Source: Desulfovibrio sp. G11 (lineage in GTDB: Bacteria; Desulfobacterota; Desulfovibrionia; Desulfovibrionales; Desulfovibrionaceae). From it: a stretch of 64,000 bases of DNA. The stretch is taken from assembly GCF_900243745.1 (NCBI RefSeq), contig NZ_LT984798.1:1358501-1422500 (forward strand), read 5' to 3'. The notes beneath the pieces are model-generated. The model had not been told where the DNA came from, ran no database searches, and saw only the letters and a program-made list of their open reading frames with translations. The position numbers and the translations under genes are program-made. Of the stretch, positions 53,912-63,578 are shown in pieces (the first letter of the stretch is position 1; every line of letters begins with the position of its first letter).

Positions 53912-55597
53912 CTAGTTGGGATTTACCTCAAAGTCGCTCATATCCGCAGGGGTATTGGGGTCCGTGGCCGACACATCCAGCGGGTACGCCGTGATCATGC
54001 ACTGGCGGCTGCCGATGCCGAGGTCGGGCGAGGTATTCAGGCCCACCACCAGATCAAGAACGCCGTTGTTGGTGGCGTCAGCCAGGTCCACAGCCGCTAC
54101 GGAGCCGCGAATACGGCGCGTCTTCCACTTGAGGCCGAGGCCCACGCCGTCCCAGTACAGGGCATGGATTTCGCCCTGCGGGAAGTAGCGGTAACGGTCA
54201 AACATCTGCGAAGCTGTGGATATGGGCTTGTTGACCAGCATGACGTACTCGCCGGTATGGCCGATATCCGCGGCAATAAGATTCATGGGGGCGTAATACT
54301 TGCTCGGCAGCTGGTAGTTCTTGTCTACGCCAAGGCCGGGCATGCCCTTATAGTGATCCATGCCGGTGGAGGAGCCGGAGAAGCGCTCCATGGTGGTATG
54401 GACAAGAGTGTTGCCGTTGCCCTGAAAGACCTTGAGCCGTTCATCATCAGTGAGCATGACAAGCTGGTCGCCTTTGCCGCTTCTGCCGCCCGGCAGCCAG
54501 GCCACGTTAAAGACCGTGGCTCCGGTGGGCAGGTCAAGCCGCGCGCCGAAGGTGTATTTGCCGCCGGTTTTCACCATTGTGTATACACCGGGGGCAAAAA
54601 GCTTGAGCGAATCCCAGCCCTGGCCCACGAGGGTGGGCGTGAAAGTGGGGGGCAGGCGCACCACGCTGACAAAGTAGGGGATGCGCTCGGCCACCTGGGT
54701 GAACTTGTTGCCCTTGAAACTGTAAAAATAGCTGTAGGGGCGATTGCTGTCGTCCTCAAAGGTGGCGACCACGATATCCATAGAGCCGTCGCGGTTGAGG
54801 TCGATGGCCTTCATGGAGAAGTTTTTGTTGGAGCGGGAAATGAGGGTTTCGCCCAAAAGCTTGAGCTTGCCGTCATGATCCCACATATAGATGCGCAGGT
54901 GATTTTCGCTCAGCAGGGCGATTTCGTTCTTGCCATCGCCGTTAAAGTCACCCACGGCCATGCTGACCATAGTAAAGGGCAGGCGCTGGCTGCGCAGGCG
55001 TGAGCCGTCACTGGCCCCCGACCCCTGATAGCGGAACTGCGGGTTCAGGTACATCTGCTGCTGGCCGGTCTCATTGGTGATGATGTCACCCCCGGGAGCG
55101 GCGCTGCCGCCGCGCGGTCCCGCTGCAGCCGTGCTGCCGGGCGCACGTACGCCTGCAATGCCGAAAACTTCCTGCCCCAGGGCGGCGCTCAGGGTCTGCA
55201 CCGCGCCGGTCAGGCCGCTTACCGTGCTCTGGGCGGTCTTGCTCCAGGTTTTGCCGGCCTTGTCCACGCTGTTGACTTCAATGGTGCACTCGTTGCCCAT
55301 CACGTTGACAGATCCCCAGATGGCGTGGCCCGCCCCGGCGGAATTCATAGCCTTGGCGGCTTCGACCTGTGAAGAGGCCTTGCCCTGGAGGGAGCGTACA
55401 TCAAGAACTCCGGGGCGATTCAGGCGGCCCTGGATGGTTGCCGGAACGGCCTTGGAAAGATAGCTGTAACTTTGCGGCGCGTTGACCGTGAAGGGCAGCA
55501 CAACGGCACTTCTGGCCGCCGCCTGCGTTGTCGTGGCCAGCCCGGCGGCGAACAGCGCAAGGCAGACCGCAAAAGTCAGTCGCATGGCGAATTTCAT
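53912..55597 (-). CDS. exported FG-GAP/VCBS repeat protein
   Basis: 561 residues. The signal peptide is MKFAMRLTFAVCLALFAAGL with a likely cut near TQAAA, so the product is periplasmic or exported. An N-terminal domain (about 30-150) precedes FG-GAP/VCBS calcium-binding repeats: VGDFNGDGKNEIALL, AIDLNRDGSMDIVVA and DLADATNNGVLDLVVGL. These form a beta-propeller, usually for adhesion or scaffolding; the N-terminal part resembles TolB-like nucleotide-free domains only loosely. AAGGAG precedes the ATG. No partner gene is adjacent. Confidence 0.8.
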   Translation of the reverse strand: MKFAMRLTFAVCLALFAAGLATTTQAAARSAVVLPFTVNAPQSYSYLSKAVPATIQGRLNRPGVLDVRSLQGKASSQVEAAKAMNSAGAGHAIWGSVNVMGNECTIEVNSVDKAGKTWSKTAQSTVSGLTGAVQTLSAALGQEVFGIAGVRAPGSTAAAGPRGGSAAPGGDIITNETGQQQMYLNPQFRYQGSGASDGSRLRSQRLPFTMVSMAVGDFNGDGKNEIALLSENHLRIYMWDHDGKLKLLGETLISRSNKNFSMKAIDLNRDGSMDIVVATFEDDSNRPYSYFYSFKGNKFTQVAERIPYFVSVVRLPPTFTPTLVGQGWDSLKLFAPGVYTMVKTGGKYTFGARLDLPTGATVFNVAWLPGGRSGKGDQLVMLTDDERLKVFQGNGNTLVHTTMERFSGSSTGMDHYKGMPGLGVDKNYQLPSKYYAPMNLIAADIGHTGEYVMLVNKPISTASQMFDRYRYFPQGEIHALYWDGVGLGLKWKTRRIRGSVAAVDLADATNNGVLDLVVGLNTSPDLGIGSRQCMITAYPLDVSATDPNTPADMSDFEVNPN

Positions 55598-55976
55598 TCC
55601 GTTCTCCTTGGGCATCTGGCAAGATGCCCGGTAAAATAAGGGAAGCGCCGACCAGGCGTTTTTCGCTTCCGGCAGGCGGGGCATTTCCACTAAATGGGAC
55701 CGTCCTGGGACGGTTCACGCGGAAAGGCCGCATGCGGCCAAAAGGCCAAAAAAACCGGTCAGAGGTTCCCGCAGCCCGCCAGCGAAAAGCACACAGAAAC
55801 AGGCGCACCCTTGAGAGCGCCCACGCGGGCACGGATGGGCGAAACCGGCACGGCCGCCACATCCACCTACTATACGCGCACTTGACGCGCCGCGCAATAT
55901 CTAAGCCGGGGCAGTCGCCACAGGCGCGGACAAAGGCATAAAAAACCGCTTGCGGCTGAAACCACATCTCCATATT
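55598..55976. other. divergent upstream region of the FG-GAP gene and the RNA methyltransferase
   Basis: No gene. Nothing stands out; promoters for both sides are expected here. Confidence 0.4.
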
Positions 55977-57365
55977 ATGCCGCCCATGCAAAAAACTGCT
56001 GCCCGTTCGTTCCGTATTGTCTGCAAAAACACGCACACCGCCTCGGTGGAAGCCCTGCTGCGCGCCCAGGGATATGAGTTTGAAGCCGAGCCTTTTTCTC
56101 CCCTGTGCCGCCGCCTTGTGGCGGAGCCGCGCCCGCTGGGCAGTTCGCTGGCAGCTTTTTTCGGCTACATCTATATCCAGGACCGTTCCTCCATGCTGCC
56201 GCCTCTGGCGCTGGCCCCGGCGGCAGGCTCGGCCGTACTGGACATGTGCGCCAGCCCCGGCAGCAAAACGGGTTTTCTGGCCCAACTTGTGGGCCGCACC
56301 GGCTTTGTGCTCGGCAACGAGCCTTCCCCGTCGCGGCTGGCGACACTGCGGGCCAACCTGCACCAATGCGGCTTCATCCATACAGGAACCTGCTCCTACA
56401 GCGGCGACGCCCTGCCCCTGCGCCCCGGCTCGTGGAAAAACATCCTGCTGGACCCTCCCTGTTCGGGCTGGGGAACAGTGGAAAAAAATCCACAGGTGCT
56501 CAAGCTCTGGCAGGGCGACAAGCTCGACAGCCTCACAAGCCTGCAACGCCGTCTGCTGCGACATGCAGAACGCCTGCTGGCACCCGGCGGGCACGTGGTT
56601 TTTTCCACCTGCACCACCAATGTGGCAGAAAATGAAGATCAGGTACGCTTTGCCGAAGAACATCTGGGGCTTGTGCGTGAACACATCAACCCTTTCCCCG
56701 GCTTTGTGTGGGAAGAGCTGCCCGGCGGCGAAGGCACATTGCGGGTAGACGGCGCGCGCTCCCAGGCCCAGGGTTTTTATGTGGCGCTTTTGCGCAAGCC
56801 CGAAAATGCGTCTTCCCATCACAGAGAACCGAAGGCTGAGCAGGCGACGCATTTCGGGCCTGCCCGCGGTTCCGACGGAGAGACAGCAGGGGCTTTTCTG
56901 AACGGAGGAAGAGCGCGCAGCAAAAACGGCAGCCGTCCGGATGCGCGTACGGGCAGCCGTGTTCCGGCAGGCACCCCCCTGCCCCGGTCATGCCTTCACG
57001 GTCCCACGTGCGATCCGGACATGCTGCCGCCGGGACAGGCCATGCTGTACGGCGAACATGTCCGCTTCATCCCGGAACAGGCCGCCGCACTACTGCCGCC
57101 GGACTGCGCCTGGCAAGGCGCGCTGCTGGGCAAGTTCAACGGCGGCAAGCTGGATGCGGCCCCGCGCCTGCGCGCCCTCATGACGCCGCAGCCTGACCGG
57201 GAAAAGAGCCTTGTTCTTGAAGATATTTCTGATATTTCGGCCCTGCTTAGCGGACAGAGCCGCCAGACGGGCCTTCAGGGCCGCGAGGCGGCGCTGTGGT
57301 GGCGCGACCTGCCCTTGGGGCGGGTGGGCCTCAAACAGGGCCGCGCTCTGACGGGATTCAAATAG
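55977..57365 (+). CDS. RsmB/RsmF-type RNA (cytosine-5) methyltransferase
   Basis: About 462 residues. The SAM-binding LDMCASPGSKTGFLAQLV, the catalytic-pair DPPCSGWGTVEKNPQVLKLW and STCTTNVAENEDQV place it in the NOP2/RsmF family that methylates C5 of rRNA or tRNA cytosines. The C-terminal part after about residue 275 is long and variable, with a Ser/Gly/Arg-rich linker (about 285-330) and a small terminal domain (LPPDCAWQGALLGKFNGG). Start is uncertain between 55950, 55977 and 55986. Confidence 0.85.
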   Translation: MPPMQKTAARSFRIVCKNTHTASVEALLRAQGYEFEAEPFSPLCRRLVAEPRPLGSSLAAFFGYIYIQDRSSMLPPLALAPAAGSAVLDMCASPGSKTGFLAQLVGRTGFVLGNEPSPSRLATLRANLHQCGFIHTGTCSYSGDALPLRPGSWKNILLDPPCSGWGTVEKNPQVLKLWQGDKLDSLTSLQRRLLRHAERLLAPGGHVVFSTCTTNVAENEDQVRFAEEHLGLVREHINPFPGFVWEELPGGEGTLRVDGARSQAQGFYVALLRKPENASSHHREPKAEQATHFGPARGSDGETAGAFLNGGRARSKNGSRPDARTGSRVPAGTPLPRSCLHGPTCDPDMLPPGQAMLYGEHVRFIPEQAAALLPPDCAWQGALLGKFNGGKLDAAPRLRALMTPQPDREKSLVLEDISDISALLSGQSRQTGLQGREAALWWRDLPLGRVGLKQGRALTGFK

Positions 57366-57373
57366 CGCACTGT

Positions 57374-57400
57374 CACGTTGAGGATATCATCCTCAACGTG
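57374..57400. repeat. palindrome after the RNA methyltransferase gene
   Basis: CACGTTGAGGAT-ATC-ATCCTCAACGTG, perfect 12-bp arms, eight bases after the stop codon. No T-tract. It belongs to the TTGAGxAT family. Confidence 0.65.
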
Positions 57401-57615
57401 GTATGCCGCTCACGGTGACGCTCAGAAGCGCAACTGTCAAACGCTGCCAAACACCACAGCTTTTTCCATAGCCCTATGGCAACGGCTGATGCCCCTATCT
57501 TCGTGGCGGACGCCTGCCTGTACGGCCGCCGAAACCGTTTCAGCCGGAACGCTTCAAGGTGAGAAGACCCGGGCAACAAGCCTCGCCCCACACCGTTCCC
57601 CCGCCCCGCCACGGC

Positions 57616-60339
57616 TTATGCTCCGGCTTTCATCCTGGTACCGGCCGCCAGCATCCGTCTGCCCCACACGGCCTGCCCCAGAGACAGCCCTCCATCTCCG
57701 GGCGGCAATTCATGATGGCACAGAACCTTCAACCCCTGCCGCTCCAGCAGGAAGGGCAAAAGACGGGCCATAATCCCGTTCTGCATAACCCCGCCGCTCA
57801 GAGCCGCCACTCCCACGCCGCGCTTACGCGCGGCGCGACCGGTCATGCTGGCAAAGGCCGCCGCCAGGCTCAGATGAAAACGCGCCGCAATATCTTCCGC
57901 AGGCATGCCGCCCAGCGCGGCCTGGACCACACGCGCATAAAGCCCGGCGCTGTCCAGCGTGAGCAGGCCATCGCGCAAGGCCATGCCCACGGGCCAGATC
58001 AGTTCCGCCACACGGCGCAGGTCTTCCACACGGCCCGTCATGGCCCCGCCCAGAGCGCCTCCGGCACGCAGGGCCGCATCTTCCAGACGAATGGCCGCCT
58101 GCCCTTCATAGGTAATGCACAGGCAGAGACCAAGCCGGGCGGACACGGCGTCAAAAAGCCTTCCACAGCTTGAAGTTGCAGGGCAGTTGATCTGCCGCAC
58201 CAGCATTTCTTCCACCGCCCGCGCGGCTGCCGCATGCCCGTCCGCCCAGGGTGCTGCCGCCTCTATGTCTTCCGGCAGGCAATGCCCGGCATCAGCCGCC
58301 TGCCGCCCGAGCGCCATGGCGATACGCCACGGCTCGCGCACGGCCGCATCCCCACCGGGCAGGGCAAAGGATGACAGACAGCCCACACGTTGCCATTCGG
58401 GCGTATCAAGCTGCATCAGCAGCAGTTCGCCGCCCCATATGGTTCCATCGTCTCCAAGGCCCGTGCCGTCCAGGCACAATGCCAGCGCCGGGCCGAAGCA
58501 GGCATTTTCGGCCAGCACCGAGGCCGCATGAGCCGCATGATGCTGCAAGCGCCACAGAGGTATACTGTCGCGCGCGGCGCGCGCTTCGGCATAACGGGTG
58601 GAAAGAAAATCCGGATGCAGGTCACAGACCAGCGCACTGGGCCGCACCTCCAGCAGTTTTTCCATATGAGCCGCCACTTCTTCGTAAAAAGCCAGGGTGG
58701 CGGGATTTTCCAGGTCGCCGATATGCTGCCCCACAAAGGCCTCGTTGCCCCGCGTCAGGCAAATGGTGGCCTTGAGTTCGGCCCCCGCGCCAAAAACACA
58801 GGCAGCGTCACTACGCCCGGACGCGCAGGGCTGCCGGCCGCCGGCCTTTTCGCCGTCATCGGCCAGAAAAACGGGGCGGGGTACATAGCCACGCGCCCGG
58901 CGGTAAAAAAACGGGGCGGCCCTGTGTGGCGGCCCGCTTTCATCCACAACGTCAGCACGCGGGCGCAGGCTGATCACGCTGTCATCCACGCGCACCAGAA
59001 TATCCCTGTCGTGCAAAAGCCAGGCATCGGCCAGACCCGCAAGACGTGCAATGGCCTCGCGGTTGCCGAGGCAGATCGGCTCGCCCCCGGCATTGGCCGA
59101 AGTCATGACCAGCACGGGTGGCAATGGTGCATGCACTTGCAACCAGGCAAAAAGCACACTGTGCAGAGGGGTATTGGGCAGCATGACGCCCACCTGACCC
59201 GCATCAGGCGCCACCAGAAACGGCAGTTCCGGGCGGCCGGGCGTATCCGCGTCGGCCTTTCCAGCCGGGCCATTCAAGCCATCCACACCGTTCGTAGCAT
59301 ACGGGCCACGGGCCTTGCCCGTGCGGAGCGGGCAAAGCACAATGGGCTTTTCCGGACTGGTCAGAAGGGCCTCATGCTCCGGGCTGAGGTCGCAAAAGGC
59401 GCGTACCGTCTCAAGGCAGTCCGCCATAAGGGCCAGCGGCTTGTGCGGACGGTTCTTGCGCTCGCGCAGCAGGGCCAGGGCGCGCTCGTTACGGGCATCG
59501 CAGGCCAGCTGAAAACCGCCCAGCCCCTTGAAGGCCAGAATGCCCCCGTCAAGCAGCACGCGCCCGGCACGGCGAATCGCCTCGCGGGCGGCGGTTTCCG
59601 CGCCGGGAAGGCGCCTCTGGCGGGCAGCATCCGCACGGTCATGAGCATCCGCGTTATCCACATCCGGCCCGCTATCAGCCTCCGCCCCGGCAAGGCCGCA
59701 ATCCGCCCGGAAATGTTCCACGCCGGTACGCCCGGCCACTGCCGCGGCCCTGTCCACAAACCACAGGCGCGGTCCGCAGTCGGGACAAGCAATGGGCTGG
59801 GCATGAAAACGCCTGTCCGCGGGGTCGCCGTATTCGGCGGCGCAACGCGGGCAAAGGGGAAAACAGCTCATGGACGTGACGGCCCTGTCATAAGGAATGG
59901 AGCGGGTGATGGTATAGCGGGGGCCGCAATTGGTGCAGTTGGTAAACGCGTAGTTATGCCGGGGATTTTCGGGGTCGGTCATATCGGACAGGCAATCCGC
60001 GCAAATGCCCACATCCGGGCTGACAAGCACGCTGTGCCCCGCATGTCCGTCGCTTGCCACAATGGCAAAGGCCGCCTCGCCGGGTACAGCAGCCATATCT
60101 TCATGGCGCAGCGCGGTCAGGCGTGCCAGCGGCGGCAGCTCTTTTTGCAGGCGCATGCCAAAACGCTCCACTTCTTCCGGCATGCCCTGTACCTCCATAC
60201 GTACGCCGTCCGAAGTATTGCCCACGGTTCCCGTAAGGCCGCCCTCGTGGGCGAGCCTGTAGACAAAAGGGCGAAAACCCACTCCCTGAACCTGGCCGGA
60301 AGCCACAAAGGCGCGCCGTATCATCTGTTTCTCGCTCAT
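57616..60339 (-). CDS. hypF: carbamoyltransferase HypF, [NiFe]-hydrogenase maturation
   Basis: 907 residues, longer than the common 750-800. Domains in order: acylphosphatase (GVGFRPFVYRLAHEGG, about 15-90), two zinc fingers (CADCLSDM...CTNCGPRYTI and CPLCPRCAAEYGDPADRRFH), a YrdC-like domain (KGLGGFQLACDA), and the Kae1-like domain (HHAAHAASVLAEN, DGTGLGDDGTIWGGE). It makes the thiocarboxamide-linked carbamoyl later turned into hydrogenase cyanide ligands. Extra length is mostly an Ala/Asp-rich insert between the zinc fingers and YrdC. Start 60339 has no strong binding site. No other hyp gene is nearby. Confidence 0.95.
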   Translation of the reverse strand: MSEKQMIRRAFVASGQVQGVGFRPFVYRLAHEGGLTGTVGNTSDGVRMEVQGMPEEVERFGMRLQKELPPLARLTALRHEDMAAVPGEAAFAIVASDGHAGHSVLVSPDVGICADCLSDMTDPENPRHNYAFTNCTNCGPRYTITRSIPYDRAVTSMSCFPLCPRCAAEYGDPADRRFHAQPIACPDCGPRLWFVDRAAAVAGRTGVEHFRADCGLAGAEADSGPDVDNADAHDRADAARQRRLPGAETAAREAIRRAGRVLLDGGILAFKGLGGFQLACDARNERALALLRERKNRPHKPLALMADCLETVRAFCDLSPEHEALLTSPEKPIVLCPLRTGKARGPYATNGVDGLNGPAGKADADTPGRPELPFLVAPDAGQVGVMLPNTPLHSVLFAWLQVHAPLPPVLVMTSANAGGEPICLGNREAIARLAGLADAWLLHDRDILVRVDDSVISLRPRADVVDESGPPHRAAPFFYRRARGYVPRPVFLADDGEKAGGRQPCASGRSDAACVFGAGAELKATICLTRGNEAFVGQHIGDLENPATLAFYEEVAAHMEKLLEVRPSALVCDLHPDFLSTRYAEARAARDSIPLWRLQHHAAHAASVLAENACFGPALALCLDGTGLGDDGTIWGGELLLMQLDTPEWQRVGCLSSFALPGGDAAVREPWRIAMALGRQAADAGHCLPEDIEAAAPWADGHAAAARAVEEMLVRQINCPATSSCGRLFDAVSARLGLCLCITYEGQAAIRLEDAALRAGGALGGAMTGRVEDLRRVAELIWPVGMALRDGLLTLDSAGLYARVVQAALGGMPAEDIAARFHLSLAAAFASMTGRAARKRGVGVAALSGGVMQNGIMARLLPFLLERQGLKVLCHHELPPGDGGLSLGQAVWGRRMLAAGTRMKAGA

Positions 60340-60860
60340 GCGGCAAGAGTAGCGCACAAGGCCCGGGCTGTCAGCAGGGCCGGAAGCGTTTTCTGCAACG
60401 GACCCGGCACGACCCGATTCACACGGCATTGGCCGCTGCCGTAAAAGCGCTGCGGGCGCACCGCCTTTTGCTGTGCACGGCACAAAATCGCCCGCAGCAT
60501 TCCCGTTGCCTGCGGCGCAAAAAAATCCGCCGTGCGTGCATGATCCCCACACGCAGCCCGGCCTCCGGAGCAGGGGGAACAATACCGCGGCCCTTGCGGC
60601 TTACGAGGCTTTTCGCTAGGGTCTTTCTCACATATTCCTTTTGTAAGGCAACTGTGTCAAAGCGGGGCGTCATCTTCAGCCGCATACCACAAAAGCATGC
60701 GCCCGCTGCCAGAGAGACCTGGCCTTTCCCTTGCCGATGCAGAACCATTACCGAAAACAGCCCCCAGGCCAGGCGGAATACCGCTTTTTTTCACTGCACC
60801 ATCAAAAAACGCCCGGACGGCGCGTCACCGTTGCGCCGGGCTTACAGCCAGGAGCCTGCC
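60340..60860. other. divergent upstream region of hypF and the HTH-cupin gene
   Basis: 521 bp with no supported gene; the plus-strand frame of the HTH-cupin gene is open back to about 60429, but it lacks conserved residues. No clear promoter boxes were assigned. Confidence 0.45.
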
Positions 60861-61430
60861 ATGCCCGCTGCCCGTACCATCGGTTCGCGTATCCGTGCCT
60901 TTCGCGAAGAGCGCGAGGTCGACCTCGAAACCCTGGCCCAGAATACCGGCCTGGACCAGTGCTACCTGCAAAAGCTTGAAAGCGACACCATCTATCCGAG
61001 CATCGGTCCCCTGCAAAAGGTGGCCCGCGCCCTTGGCGTGCGCCTGGGGACATTTCTGGACGACCAGTTCACCCGCGACCCCATCATGGGCTGCATCCAC
61101 AATTCATGCGAAGGTGAAGAAGCCCTGCACACAGGCCGCATCCCGCGGCCGAGCTATACCTACCAGCCTCTGGGCAAGGGCAAGAACGACCGCAACATGG
61201 AGCCGTTCCACATCCGTATTTTCCCCGACAGCGGCGAACGCAAAACCAGTTCGCATCAGGGCGAAGAATTCATTCTGGTGCTCAAGGGGGAACTGCTGGT
61301 TGTTTACGGGCGTGAAAACCACGTGCTCAAGCCCGGCGAAACCATCTATTATAATTCCATCGTTCCTCATTATGTAGGCGCGGCGGGCGATGAGCCGGTG
61401 GAAATTCTGGCCGTGGCCTACAACCCCTAG
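60861..61430 (+). CDS. XRE-type HTH and cupin regulator
   Basis: 189 residues. An N-terminal HTH_XRE domain (about residues 6-62: IGSRIRAFREEREVDLETLAQNTGLDQCYLQKLESD) and a C-terminal cupin (about 115-187: SSHQGEEFILVLKGELLVVYG). Such proteins sense a small molecule in the cupin barrel and regulate transcription. AGGAG precedes the ATG. It lies 237 bp upstream of an acyl-CoA synthetase, the usual partner in related bacteria, so it may control that gene. Confidence 0.88.
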   Translation: MPAARTIGSRIRAFREEREVDLETLAQNTGLDQCYLQKLESDTIYPSIGPLQKVARALGVRLGTFLDDQFTRDPIMGCIHNSCEGEEALHTGRIPRPSYTYQPLGKGKNDRNMEPFHIRIFPDSGERKTSSHQGEEFILVLKGELLVVYGRENHVLKPGETIYYNSIVPHYVGAAGDEPVEILAVAYNP

Positions 61431-61667
61431 GCAGCCGCACGGCCAACGTGCGGCTCTCGGGCGCCCCGGGAGCGAAACAGGCCCACCGCCGTATCATGTG
61501 AAAAGCGCCTGCCGCTGCCCGGCCGCAGACAGGGCTTGACGCAGACGGGTTTTGGCCGCCGCCGGGCGGCATCATCAGGGCAAAGCCGCTCCAGCCGGTG
61601 ACATGCCTGCTTTCCGGAAGGACTCACGGCAAAAACGCATCTGCCCCGCCAAGGCACAGGAGAAAAT

Positions 61668-63353
61668 ATGGAAGAAAAAGTTCGCCAGCGCCAGGCACAG
61701 TTTGAACTGCGCGAATGGACGCTGGGCCAGATTCTTGACCATACGGTAAGCCGGTTCCCCGACAGGGAAGCCCTTGTTTACGCCGACCGCGACTACCGTC
61801 AGACCTGGCGGGAATTTGGCGACATGGTGGACCGCTTCGCCAAGGGGCTGATGGCGATGGGCATCCAGAAAGGCGAAAAAGTGGCCGTATGGGCTACCAA
61901 CGTGCCGTACTGGGTGGCCCTGCAATTTGCCACGGCCAAGATCGGGGCCATACTGATTACGGTAAATACCAATTACCGCGAGCATGAACTGCGCTACCTG
62001 CTTACCCATTCAGAATGCGAAAACATTTTTCTCATCGACAGTGTGCGCGACCATGACTATCTGGAAACCCTGTACCGCATCGCGCCCGAACTGCGCGTAC
62101 AGGCCCGACGGTCCTTTGTGTGCAACAGCCTGCCGCACCTGAAGCGCGTATGCTTTCTGGGCATGGAAAAGCACCGGGGCATGTATTCCGTACCGGAAAT
62201 ACTCTCCCTGTCGGTCATGGTGGATGACGAAGAATACAAGGCACGGCAGGATTCACTGCATCCCTGGGATGTCATCAACATGCAGTATACCTCGGGCACC
62301 ACGGGCTTTCCCCGCGGGGTCATGCTGACCCATGTGGGCGTAGGTCTCAACGGTTACTGGATAGGACGCCACCAGAACTTCGGCCCTGAAGACAGGGTCT
62401 GCCTGCCCGTGCCGCTCTTTCACTGCTTCGGTTGCGTGCTGGGGGTTTCGGCCTGCGTCAACCACGGGGCCGCCATGGTGATTCTTGAGTCCTTCAACCC
62501 GCTCAAGGTGCTGGCCGCGGTGGATTCCGAACGCTGCACGGCCCTGTACGGCGTACCCACAATGTTTCTGGCAGAACTGGAGCACAAGCTCTTTCACCGT
62601 TTTGACATGTCCAGTCTGCGCACGGGCATCATGGCCGGCTCTGTTTGCCCAGAACCGCTCATGCGCCGCGTCATTGACGACATGAACATGAAAGAGATCA
62701 CCATCTGCTACGGGCTTACGGAAGGCTCGCCCGTCATGACCCAGTCCGACAGCCACGACAGCCTGCAACTGCGCTGCGAAACCGTGGGCTGCGCCATGCC
62801 CGGCATTGAGGTGCGCGTGGCCGATCCCGAAACATGCGAAGAACTGCCGCGCGGACAGGTGGGCGAAATTCTCTGCCGGGGCTATAATGTCATGAAAGGG
62901 TACTACAACATGCCCGAAGACACGGCCCGCGCCGTCAGCCCTGACGGCTGGCTGCACTCCGGGGACCTCGGCGTTATGGATGAAAACGGCTACCTGCGCA
63001 TCACGGGGCGCATCAAGGATATGATTATCCGAGGCGGTGAAAACGTCTACCCGCGTGAAATAGAAGAATATCTCATGGGCATGCCCGGTGTGCTGGACGT
63101 GCAGGTGGTGGCTGTGCCAAGCTTCAAGTATGGCGAAGAGGTGGCGGCCTTCATTATTCCCCGCCCCGGCGTGGAAATCGGCCCGGAAGATGTGCGGGCT
63201 TTCTGCCGCGGCAAAATCGCCTGGTTCAAGATACCCAAGTATGTCGCTGTAATAAGTGGCTTTCCCCTTACTGCTAGCGGCAAGATACAAAAATACAAGC
63301 TGCGTGAGCAGGCTGCCCAGATGTGGCCTGAAGCTATGGAACCCAAACAGTAG
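61668..63353 (+). CDS. AMP-binding acyl-CoA synthetase
   Basis: 561 residues. ANL-superfamily enzyme: P-loop YTSGTTGFPRGVMLTH, YGLTEGSPVMTQ, the GWLHSGDLGVMDENGYL hinge and the catalytic Lys in LTASGKIQKYKLRE. It activates a carboxylic acid, probably a medium- or long-chain fatty acid, to the CoA thioester. The N-terminal part (SRFPDREALVYADRDYRQTW) is normal. GGAG lies about ten bases before the ATG. The pairing with an HTH-cupin gene suggests shared control. Confidence 0.92.
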   Translation: MEEKVRQRQAQFELREWTLGQILDHTVSRFPDREALVYADRDYRQTWREFGDMVDRFAKGLMAMGIQKGEKVAVWATNVPYWVALQFATAKIGAILITVNTNYREHELRYLLTHSECENIFLIDSVRDHDYLETLYRIAPELRVQARRSFVCNSLPHLKRVCFLGMEKHRGMYSVPEILSLSVMVDDEEYKARQDSLHPWDVINMQYTSGTTGFPRGVMLTHVGVGLNGYWIGRHQNFGPEDRVCLPVPLFHCFGCVLGVSACVNHGAAMVILESFNPLKVLAAVDSERCTALYGVPTMFLAELEHKLFHRFDMSSLRTGIMAGSVCPEPLMRRVIDDMNMKEITICYGLTEGSPVMTQSDSHDSLQLRCETVGCAMPGIEVRVADPETCEELPRGQVGEILCRGYNVMKGYYNMPEDTARAVSPDGWLHSGDLGVMDENGYLRITGRIKDMIIRGGENVYPREIEEYLMGMPGVLDVQVVAVPSFKYGEEVAAFIIPRPGVEIGPEDVRAFCRGKIAWFKIPKYVAVISGFPLTASGKIQKYKLREQAAQMWPEAMEPKQ

Positions 63354-63578
63354 GGCGCGTTTGCCCATACCCCCGGCACGGAGATGTCGTGCCGCGAAAT
63401 GCCTGCAAGACGCCTTTTACGTCTGGCAGGCGCTTCACCACAAAAAATGCCCGGGACAGCCCGCATATGCCTGCCCCGCGCCCGCCCGGCAGGGAAACGT
63501 TTTGCTGCCCACCTGCACGTGCGTTGCGCTTAACGGCAAAACAGGCAAAACGGCCATGCCCGGTGCAAAGGATCATAC

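Noticed and set aside
58390..60444. 684-residue plus frame across hypF
   Set aside because: Antisense to hypF, rich in His/Gln/Arg and lacking motifs.
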